A model generated the notes under the pieces. That model ran no database searches. It saw only the letters and a list, made by a program, of their open reading frames with translations, and had not been told where the DNA came from. 64,000 bases of DNA from the NCBI RefSeq assembly GCF_000471905.2, contig NW_006499799.1, positions 619,363 to 683,362 of the forward strand. Direction: 5' to 3'. This stretch comes from Amborella trichopoda (lineage: Eukaryota > Streptophyta > Magnoliopsida > Amborellales > Amborellaceae). Positions 55,032-64,000 of this stretch are shown here, piece by piece (the first letter of the stretch is position 1; every line of letters begins with the position of its first letter). Made by a program: the position numbers and the translations under genes.

Positions 55032-56450
55032 TCAAAGGTAATTATTCTGGATCTCATCCTCTCGCTCCCATGTTGATTCTTTCCTCAAATGATACTACCA
55101 TAAAACCTGAACCAAGGAAATCTCTTTATTGCGCAAAGCTTGAACCCTTCTGTCCAGTATCTCAATTGGCTGTTCAACATAAGTTAAGTCTTCCCTGATT
55201 GGGATTGACTCATATTTTAAGACGTGGGATGGATCAGGTTAATACTTCCTCAATAATGAAATATGAAAAACATCATGAATATTGGCCAACTTGGGTGGTA
55301 AGGCTAGTCGATATGCCATGACTCCGATTCTTTCTAATATTTCAAAGGATCTGATGAATCACAGACTTAACTTCCCTTTCTTGCCGAACCTCATAATTCC
55401 CTTTATTGGCGATACTTTCAAGAATACTTGATCACCTACTTAAAATTCAAGGTTCCTTCGGTGACTATCGGCATAACTCTTCTGCCAACTCTGAGTTGTT
55501 TTAAGCCTTTCTCGAATTAGGGCGATCTTTTCTGATGTTACTTAAATAATTTTTTGCCCTAAAAGTCTCCCTTCGCCGACTTCATTCCAACACACTGGCG
55601 ATCTGCACTTTCTCTCATATATTTTATAAGGGACCATTTGAATACTGGCCTAGAAACTGTTGTTGTATGCAAATTCTATTAAAGGTAAGTGATCATCCCA
55701 GTTTCATTTGAAGTCTGTAACACAGGCCTTCAACATATTTTCTAAGGTGTGAATGGTCCTTTCTGACTGACAATCAGTCTGGGGGTGAAAAGCAGTATTA
55801 AAGGTGAGTCTTGTCCCCAAAGTTGATTGCTGGCTGCTCCAAAACCTGAAGTAAATCTAGAGTCCTTGTCAGACACAATCTAATAGGTGCTCCATGCAGC
55901 CTTATTATCTCCTTGACATACAACTGAGCCAGTTTATTTGGGGTATAGGTAGTGCGGACCAGTAAGAAATTTGCAGCCTTAGTTAATCGATCCACGATAA
56001 CCCAAACACTATCATGTCCAGTGCCTGATCTTGGCAAACCGGACACAAAGTCCATAGTGATGTGTTCCCACTTCCATTTAGGCAAAAGCAAGGGTTGTAA
56101 CATCCTGACAGGTCTCTGGTGTTCAGCCTTTACTAGCTGACAGGTCAAACATTTGGAAACAAATTGTGCCACATCCTTCTTTATGTTTTTCCACCAGAAA
56201 GTCTTCTTTAAATCCTATTACATTTTTGTGCCTCCTGGGTGTACAGTATAATGAGAGTGGTGTGCCTCTTCTAAAATGGCCCTCTTTATATTCTCATCAT
56301 TTGGAACACATACTCATTCCTTAAATCTTAATAAATCATCACTGTTGATAGAGAAATCATCCTTTCTTTCCCGCTTTAAGTCTTCCCTGCCTATACACAT
56401 AATACAATGCTCAAGATTCTATGCCATATTCATAAAACAGGAGTCGTGCA
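55032..56450 (-). pseudogene. Integrase and chromodomain of D
   Basis: From high to low coordinates: a decayed zinc region ending CLTCQLVKAEHQ, then ITMDFVSGLPRSGTGHDS, VWVIVDRLTKAANFLLVRTT, a frameshift after LHGAP near 55870, and in other frames DCQSERTIHTLE with the catalytic E kept. At the end is YVEQPIEILDRRV and STWEREDEI, the chromodomain, with a stop at 55032-55034. RT and gag are missing; homology stops near 56450. Confidence 0.8.
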
Positions 56451-56469
56451 TCACAATTATGTCATGATT

Positions 56470-57440
56470 ATAGGATGATGCTTTGCATGGTAGAGCAGGC
56501 ACAATATAAGATATCAGATAACACATACACTAGCAATCCGTCAATCTCAACAGATCGTCACAAATAAGAGTATAAGGGCCACGAGTCATTAGAGCGTGAT
56601 AACTCACAAAGTGGAGAGGCGGAAGCCACGGAAGAAGAAGAAGCGTGCCCGACAGAGAGGACGAAGGGTGAACGCCAGCCGTATGGCAAGGGAGACACCG
56701 CACGTGCAAGAAGAAGCATTGCCGCGGGAAGAGAAGCCCAACGCTGCGTGCAAGGGTTAAAGACGCTGTAAAGAGGAGAGAGAAAAAGAAAGAATATCGT
56801 TGCGTAGGAGGCAGGCTATCATCGTGTGGAGGGCAGTATATCGTCGCAGGAAGAAGAGGCTAATGCTGCATAGAAGATAAGATATCGCCACGAGCGAAAT
56901 GACGTGCATGTGAGGAGTAGTGCCGTGCGGTGGAAGGCAACGCCATTTGGGAAATAACATGAGAATAAGAAGTGAGGTAATGCCATGTGGAGTAATAATG
57001 CCTGGACTATTTCCGTGAGGGGTATCACCGTCTGGCACAATGCAGCAGAAGATTTAGTGTCGCCCATGGGACAGTAATGCCGTGCACAAACGGGAGTATT
57101 GCCACTCACATTTAGCATTGAACGATGGCCGACAGGGTCCGCACCGCCCCGCTTTTATCAGAGATATGCCACACGGCTGATGCCCGCTATAGTTTCTTTC
57201 CCCACCTACTGCAACGTCAGCTACAGTGAGCCTCACCAACTCCCACCAACCTTCACCTACCCCCGCGTCTTTAAGCAGCACCCCACATCCTATGTCACTC
57301 GCTTTTCCTTTCTTTCTCCAATCTTTCCCTGCCCTTGCACCATGCGCGAGCACTGTGCTATGACCATGAGGGGGAGACTTCTGTAGCGAAGGTGGCCTGT
57401 TTGTGAGAACTGGAAGAGAAAGGGCGACCTGAGCGAGGAT
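56470..57440. other. Region of irregular GC-rich repeats, no gene
   Basis: The part 56590-57110 is built of loose units such as TATCGTCGCAGGAAG, TGCCGTGCGGTGG and AACGCCATTTGG, similar in style to the CGGCGATGG arrays. The part 57110-57440 is pyrimidine-rich without clear repeats. I see no credible coding region. Confidence 0.5.
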
Positions 57441-59515
57441 GTTTGGAGTGCCACAGCCTAAGTGGATCTAGTGCCATGTTTGGGGTCTTCCCATAAACCA
57501 TTTGATGAAAAGAATAAGATAGTGGGAAGGGGAATAATGAACAAGGGTGTAAAAATGCACTGAATATGATAAAAATGAAGTAGAATAAATGTGAGCTTAA
57601 ACAATGAGTTTTGGGAAGATCTCAAACATATTTCTTTGCCAAACTTACAATCTTGTTTAGTATGACTAATGCTACTGCTATGGAATGCATATAATGATGT
57701 TAACATGTGAATGTTCAGGGAAAAATGGAATTTCCAGCAACTGTGAGAGCTCTTGTGTTGAGCGTTTCGCTGGCCAAATGACGCCCAAATGGGGTCAAAC
57801 TGATCTAGAACAAGATATGCGTGTGTCTAGTTCAAGTTTTCTCTTGATGCTTTATCTGAATACTGCATAGAATGAAAAAAATAGACCCAAACATGAGATA
57901 GGCTACTGCCCACAGTTATTGTAAATTCCAACAACCTCAGCTTGTTTTGGGCCATGCCTTTCCCCTGACAAAAGGTGTCCAAACGCCCTTACATTGCACC
58001 ATTGGAAAGACTTATGTATGGGCTCAAAGTTACATGTTTTAAGATTTTTGAAATTCTTTGCGAATCTTGAGTTATGACCTAAAATAAAGGAATATGTCAC
58101 TCACTATTTTTCAAGCTATTGTCACTTGTGTGAGAACGCACCTTAATCTCATGTGTAAAAATTGACATTCTTAAGAAATGAGGCACCTAGCTTTCTCATT
58201 TAGCTATTTATTGAAGCATTAAGACTTAATGAATGAATAATGAGTATGAATGCTATATGATAATTGCCATGTGCATAATATGAGATTATGAGAATAATGC
58301 TACCTAACAAGGTGTTATGTGAAAGTAGACGGTGCAATATTGGTATGTGATGAAAGCTTCATGATAATTGTTAAAATGTCATGAATGATACTCATGCATG
58401 AATGTTATGCTATGAACCATGAAGTGAATGTCTCATGATGATTTTTCCATATTGTTATAATTCTACTATGATGAGAATGAGAGGTATATTCCATGATGCA
58501 AATGAATTGATTTGTTTGAATGAGATGAGAATGCTGACCACTACGCATTGGGACTCGAGCCCATTGGTACTGGATGTTACATTGTTATATGGATGAGATG
58601 GCCGACCGCTACGCATTGGGACTCAAGCCCTTTGGTAGTGGATATTAGACTTGATGATGAGAACATTGGCCACTACGCGGTGGGACCCGAGCCCATCGAT
58701 AGTGAGAGCTAGGTTCACCGAGATATTGATGAGAACATTGGCCACTACACGGTGGAACCCGAGCCCATTGGTAGTGAGAGCTAGGTTCACTTAGACAGTG
58801 ACGCCGGCATATTCTCCAGCCTGCACAATGACAGAAACGGGTTAGGGAAGAAAGAGGGTCGCTCCCTAAGATTTAGGAGATGAGATGTGAGATCTGATTG
58901 GATGCCTTGCAAGGTGACGGCCTGTCAAACCCCCAATGCGCGTTGGGGACCGTGTGTGTGGGTTGAGGGTATTACGAAGTGGATTACCTCGCTTGTCATT
59001 ATCCTCCCTCTTGTGGGATGGTAGAATCCTAAGCATTTGGATTGGCTTTACTTGATGGATAAGGCTCTACTAGAAGGAGTAGGCGAATTAGGGAGTGAGT
59101 ATGAAATGCATATATTATAGTCCTGATCTCTATATGGTCTGCATTGTCTGCATGATTGTGCCTGTGATAGATACGCTTTATTTGAATATCCTGTTGGATC
59201 TGGTGCACTAATTTGATGGCCTATGTAGTTGATCATTGCACTCCTATAAGTGATAATCAATGATATTGTTTATTGTACCTGAGTAGACTAATTGCCTATG
59301 CATAAAACTAGATCTGCTTACTGAGCCTCATTGCTCATTCTAATATATTTTTCTCCTTGTAGATTAAAAGTGGCAGGACAGGAGTTGGAACGTGGGCCAC
59401 AGTTGAGGATTGAAGTGACCACCTTTGAGGAAGCTTCAGAATCTTGTAGGTTTTGGGCTCTCAGCCCTGCTTAGATTGTTTTTGGGAATTTTGTAATTGT
59501 GGGCCTTGGAGCCTT
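57440..59515 (+). mobile_element. Truncated chromovirus-like LTR H
   Basis: The AT-rich middle resembles U5 of element A in style. Near 58540-59480 it follows the same order as 10700-11400: hairpin units, GGTCGCTCCC with a CTTGCAAGG phrase, GATTGGCTT, GATCTGCTTACTGAGC and a final GGGCC. Neither LTR end is present. The right edge at about 59515 adjoins an opposite-strand LTR fragment. Confidence 0.55.
58530..58800. repeat. Hairpin array in LTR H
   Basis: Four hairpin units lie at 58538-58573, 58606-58641, 58671-58704 and 58743-58776, about 68-72 bases apart. Unit 3 pairs CGGTGGG with CCCATCG where element A has CATTGGG with CCCAATG. Confidence 0.8.
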
Positions 59516-59519
59516 TCAC

Positions 59520-61250
59520 AAAGCATTGGTGAGAAGTCACATATCACCTCATTGGTGTCAGTCATGGCCATGTAATACTCTCAAAGAATGTCAAGTAATC
59601 ACATAACAGTCACAGTATCACAATATAACAGTCTCAGTAGATATCACCTCACTGAGAAGTCACATATTCTAGTCAATGCAATATGCTCAAAGCATGCAAA
59701 GAAATCCCACATCACCAAATATATCACCATAGCAACAGCCGGTTGTGTAATACACTCAAAGAAAGCCAATAAATCACTTATCACAATCATATCATATTAC
59801 ATTGTCACACTACCAATGGATGACCCATTGCATAGTGCTTCATATCACATCGTGGAATGTCTCATCTCATAAGCATTCTCTGATTTAGAGCATTCACAGT
59901 GTCGTAGAAAAATACACCTAACCCCCGATTCATCAGGAATCTCAACTTGGTCACAACATGATAATTGAAGAAAACACAGCTATCTCTCACTCAAAGGTGG
60001 TATGAAGTCAATTGATAGTCATTTCGTCAGTCAACACTTAGACAAAACATTAATACTGGTATTGGAATTCGTGCATTCTACTACAGTGACATGTCCCTCT
60101 TATCAAAAGCATAACTCTCAATCTAGAGGATGTCTCAGAATGATTTCAACATGCAACTTTAAGCGAATATACTGATATTTCAAATGGCAGAGGTTTGGGA
60201 GCAATTGTACTCCATTTGGTCAACCAAAACCCGTGGCAACAGAGGTCACAGGTCTGAAATTTAGTGAATCAGTTAATCAGTGACATGCCTCCACAATTTG
60301 GATCATAACTTCACAATTGTACAAAATTAGAACATGGTTAAAACATAAAAAATACTATATACTCGTGTATATTTTAAATGGATGTGATTTTGTGTCATTT
60401 GGACTTCAATAGGTCAGGAAAAATCTCAATGCAACATAAGTAATGTTCTTAAAAATTATCACAGTCTGCTAAGAGTGATATATAAGCACAAAATAAAACA
60501 CATCTTCCAAACTATCAAGAATCTCAACTGGACATAAACATCAAACTCAAATTATACTCAGATGTCTTTCTAATGGGCAACAGAGAGTCACAAGAACCTC
60601 AATTCTCCCTGAAATTCCATAGTCTAGCCATAACATACTACATAGATCAATGCATAACTTCAAACTACACAAGATAACCACATGAAACCCATTATAGCAT
60701 AAACTAGACTCACAAGAGAATCAACCTACAAATTTTAGGTGCAATAGAAATTATAACAGTGCATAACATTGCTTACAAACAAGACCCACTACATGGAAAA
60801 CATAACACAAAACATACATACAATCTTATTCATTCACACAATTTCTATACATACACAAAATGTAACTAATGCTTAATTCAATACTTCATTCATGCTTAAA
60901 TCCATGCTTAAATCTCATACTTTCATGCTTATGAAACATGCTCCATACTATAGACACATAATAGCATAATCTACTTACCTTGTGTGCTCTAATGGTGATC
61001 CCAAATCCTTCACACAGCTCACTCTTCTCCAAGCTCCTCAAGCTTTCACACAACCCACCTCCACTCCTCTCCAAGCAATCTACTGAGGCATGCACATACA
61101 GCCAACGCACACCTAGAAAGGTGTCCAAAAATCTAAGCATCCAAGAGAACAAATTTTATGGGAAAACGTTGTCTCCCAATTATATCCCACAGTACCTAAA
61201 CTCTGAGCCAGTCACCAAAGGGTCCCTCAAGAAGGTATTCATACACTAAG
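59520..61250 (-). mobile_element. Chromovirus LTR fragment F
   Basis: On the minus strand it has a TATAATT (61178-61184), a donor-like ACAAGGTAAGTAG (60973-60983), an AT-rich U5 and one hairpin unit (59808-59837). The order matches LTRs A and D, though the sequence is diverged and both ends are missing. The plus-strand frame 60980-61249 is unsupported. Confidence 0.55.
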
Positions 61251-61254
61251 GTAT

Positions 61255-61410
61255 GATCAAGAGGTGCAGATTCAATGCTCAGAAGTGTTGGCATGAGTCC
61301 TTTTCATCTCGACCCAAAACAAAAACACCCAAACACTAGCTACTAGTCAATCAAAGAGCTATCTTACAGACATTCTTAAGATTTCCTAGGCCAATAATCC
61401 TATCCTAGTG
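61255..61410 (-). mobile_element. Leader and first gag codons of E
   Basis: After the primer site the minus strand reads CCACTAGGATAGGATTATTG, matching 11630-11660 of element A. It then reaches a start ATG followed by KRTHANTSEH and a stop near 61270, equivalent to MPRTRANNAS of A. It is cut off near 61255 by LTR fragment F. Confidence 0.65.
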
Positions 61411-61422
61411 GCTCTAATACTA
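61411..61422 (-). promoter_or_regulatory. Primer-binding site of E
   Basis: Minus-strand TAGTATTAGAGC matches the tRNA-iMet site TGGTATCAGAGC except for two transitions and lies four bases from the LTR end. Confidence 0.75.
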
Positions 61423-61426
61423 TAAC

Positions 61427-63538
61427 TGTCACGACCCCACCCCCTGACCCCTGCCTATACTGGAGGGCAATAGAGTGTGGGATCGCGACTAGAGGTTGCG
61501 TACGTCACTCAGGTGGGAGTGGCATCAATACGTGTTTACAGTGTGAAATCAAAGCAAGTCATGAGAAATAAATAAAACCACTAACTTTCATTCAATTACA
61601 AAAGTCTTTATAATATAGTTTAAGGCTTATAAGCCTAACATTCACCTCATATATCAAAACATTATAATGGCTTCACCATAAAACACCTCCTAAGTAAGAA
61701 GGAAAAATCCCTGACAGGTCCGAACTCCAAGCGCCTGCTATCACCGGTTTGCCGCTTGCCACTCGCGGTTAAGCACTATCACTCTACACAGAAAATGAAT
61801 GGAGTGAGCTATAAGCTCAGTAAGTAGATCACTAACCTTGCATTCCCGTCTATAAGTATATACATAATAACATACCCATGGTTCATCAGAAATCAAATTT
61901 ACCTCGCAGAGTTGGGTCACACATCAGAGTACATATAAATGATATATAGATTCAGTTAACGGAGCATTACTTGTTCTCAATATGACATCTACATTTATGC
62001 ACAGTTACAGTCAGATGTTCATACAAAATATTGAATTCAAACAAGCAGAACAAATTAAGTTACTCTCGAAGTAGACGCCACACCGATTAGGCTAAGTCAA
62101 TCCTGTAACTTGGGACTTCTACCCTCATTAAAGAGGGAGGACAATGATAAGTGGAAGTCCCACTTCATAATATCCTCACTCATGCACACATCCCCAGCAC
62201 CCTTTGGGGTTTTCGATAGAATGCGACCTTGCAAGACACAACCCACTCTTATGCCCTCAAGCGAGAGGACGTTACACTATCATTGGAGGACCCAATGCGT
62301 AGTGCTTATGACAATTTGGGGGGCACGACCCTCCCAGTTATTTACAGTCACATCTCGACTCCACTCATATCATAAGAGTCGAGGTACAATATACCCAACT
62401 ACCAATGGGGGACCCATTGCGTACTGGTCATATCACAAAATAACAGTTTTCATATAATAGAGTCAGAATTTACTACCATTAGAGGACCCATTGCGTAGCG
62501 ATCAAGGCATGTATAACATAATCAATATAATAGAATCACAGTATCCACTATCAATGGAGGACCCATTTTATCGTGGTTATGGCATGTATAATAATAACAA
62601 TATAACAGAATCACAGTATCCACTACCAATGGAGGATCCATTGCGCTGTGGTCATGGCATCTATAACAATATCAATATAACAAAATCACAGTATCCACTA
62701 CAAATGGAGGACCCATTACGTAGAGTTCATGGTATGTATAACAACATCAATATAATAGAATCACATTATCCACTACCAATAAAGGACCCATTGTGTAGCG
62801 GTCAAGACTTGTATAACAGTATCAATACAACAGAATCACAGTATCCATTATTCATATAACAGAGCCCTAGTTTCATAACCACAAGGTGGCAATATCAGTA
62901 TCACATGATAACATTATCAATATCACAGAATATCTGTATCAGTGTCACCAAGTAACAATATCAATATCAGTCACAGAATCCAGTGTCGATGTCACATTTC
63001 CTGCAATTTCAAGCAGTGACATCTGATAAAAAATAGGTTCATAACTTTCAATTCGTTTGGAATTTAAAGATGGTTCCAAAACAAATTTTACACTAGACAT
63101 AGTTGTCTATGGAGACGTTTTGAAAGCAATTGGACCTCGTTTATCCCCTCAATATTTTGAGAAAGTGGAGACATTCTATCAAAAATCCATTATACAGTAA
63201 AAACAATGACATATCTTTAAAATTTACTCCATAACTCACAATAAAAAAGAAATTTCAAAAAGTGCTCAACATGTGAATTTACGCTTACTCATGAACAGTT
63301 CAAATGGCATTGGCTTCGAAGAAAATTGACATGTTTTCGTTAGTCAAAATCCGTGGAGACAGAGGCATCAAAACTTAGTTTTATAGAAAGCTATCCACAA
63401 TGACATATTGTCACAATTAATCATAGAACTCTCAATTTAAGGAGAATTTTAAAAAGTGCTAAGCATGTGATGTCAAGCTTACTCATAAATATTTCAAATG
63501 GTGGTAGTTTGAAGGGAAACGAACTTCATTTGATTGGT
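61427..63538 (-). repeat. LTR of chromovirus E (U3 side truncated)
   Basis: On the minus strand it ends GTCGTGACA at 61427. It is homologous to 51217-53400 of D, including the hairpin array. Its other side breaks off at 63538 in direct contact with integrase sequence, so the upstream half of the LTR, the polypurine tract and the end of pol are missing. Confidence 0.75.
62270..62860. repeat. 75-base hairpin-bearing array in LTR of E
   Basis: Units near 62398, 62472, 62546, 62621, 62696 and 62772 are about 75 bases apart, with a first looser unit at 62276 that pairs CATTGG with CCAATG. The others pair CAATGG with CCATTG, some with mismatches. Confidence 0.85.
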
Positions 63539-64000
63539 GACACTTTCCAAAAAACCCGATTACCTATTTCCAATTCAATGTCCCTTCAGTGATTGTCGAC
63601 ATAACTCTTCTACCGACTTTGAGCTGTTTTGAGCCTTTCTCGAATTTAGGGCGATCTTTTCTAATGTTACTTGAACAATTTCCAGCGCTAACAGTATCCT
63701 TTTGCTGACTTCTTCCCAACATACTAACAATCAACATTTTCTCCCATACAGGACCTCAAAAGGTCTCAATTGAATACTGGCATGAAAACTATTGTTATAT
63801 GCAAATTCTATTAAAGGTAAGTGATCGTCCCAGTTTCCTTTAAAGTCTGTAACATAGGCCCTCAACATATCTTCTAAGGTCTGAATGGTCCTTTCTGACT
63901 GTCCATCTATCTGGGGGTGAAAAGCAATATTAAAAATGAGTCTTGTCTTCAAAGCTGATTGCAGACTACTTAAAAACCTGGAAGTAAATCTAGAGTCCTT
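63539..64000 (-). pseudogene. Integrase fragment of E
   Basis: A minus-strand frame (63952-63731) reads FNIAFHPQIDGQSERTIQTL, EDMLRAYVTDFKGNWDDHLP, LIEFAYNNSFHASIQ and FEVLYGRKC, the C-terminal half of the integrase core with its catalytic E intact. Upstream residues with DSRFTSRF run to the window edge. The rest of the element lies beyond 64000. Confidence 0.85.

Noticed and set aside
60980..61249. 89-codon plus-strand frame
   Set aside because: It lies antisense across an LTR fragment with promoter and donor signals; no domain is visible.
1..64000. Host genes, tRNA, rRNA or small nuclear RNA genes
   Set aside because: No exon-like conserved protein segments outside retroelement domains and no tRNA-like box pairs with a cloverleaf were seen by eye; a tRNAscan or Rfam search was not possible.

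Overview
The window looks like repeat-dense intergenic DNA from a plant nuclear genome, most likely a seed plant; I cannot name the species. I recognise no host gene, rRNA, tRNA or CRISPR array. Nearly everything is assignable to LTR retrotransposons of the Ty3 (gypsy) superfamily, nested, truncated and full of stop codons, plus the minisatellites carried in their LTRs. There is a 520-base assembly gap (54092-54611) inside a GA-rich tract.

Two lineages dominate. (1) Tekay-like chromoviruses have a chromodomain after integrase, a tRNA-iMet-type primer site and LTRs ending TGT..GAC / GTC..ACA. The best is element A (about 8655-18794, + strand) with both LTRs. Fragments D (51217-56450, -), F (59520-61250, -), E (61255-64000, -) and H (57440-59515, +) belong to the same broad group. 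(2) A Tat-like group on the minus strand has CHHC gag knuckles, an extra archaeal-type RNase H, a primer site reading TTGGCGACTCC and very long LTRs. Copy G is split by element A (LTR 1-7430, gag 7440-8645, leader 19350-20385, LTR 20400-23440). Copies B (gag-pol 31790-37780) and C (gag-protease 44289-48592) lie in tandem and share the LTR between them.

Layout: 1-7430 is Tat-like LTR; 7440-8645 is gag of G; 8655-18794 is element A; 18795-23440 is the rest of G; 23455-24140 is an AT-rich island of unknown origin; 24141-31700 is LTR plus antisense unit; 31790-38778 is B internal; 38779-44200 is LTR plus antisense unit; 44289-50256 is C internal; 50259-50530 is an LTR stub; 50760-51216 is a plus-strand pol fragment; the remainder is chromovirus debris.

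The most interesting signal is in the LTRs rather than the proteins. Several independent sets of short inverted repeats keep pairing arms while their sequence changes. One is a CACTAC/GTAGTG hairpin with a CATTGG, CAATGG or CGGTGG inner stem in all chromovirus LTRs. Another is arrays of GGTC-N10-GACC and CGTC-N10-GACG dyads in the Tat-like LTRs. A third is a CCTTGTTC/GAACAAGG hairpin about 100 bases before the Tat-like primer site. Such covariation points to selection on pairing or to hairpin-templated repair. In addition, both Tat-like internal regions are followed by an opposite-strand unit with its own TATA box and AATAAA; in copy C it holds a coiled-coil reading frame. Sequence alone cannot show whether any of this is active.
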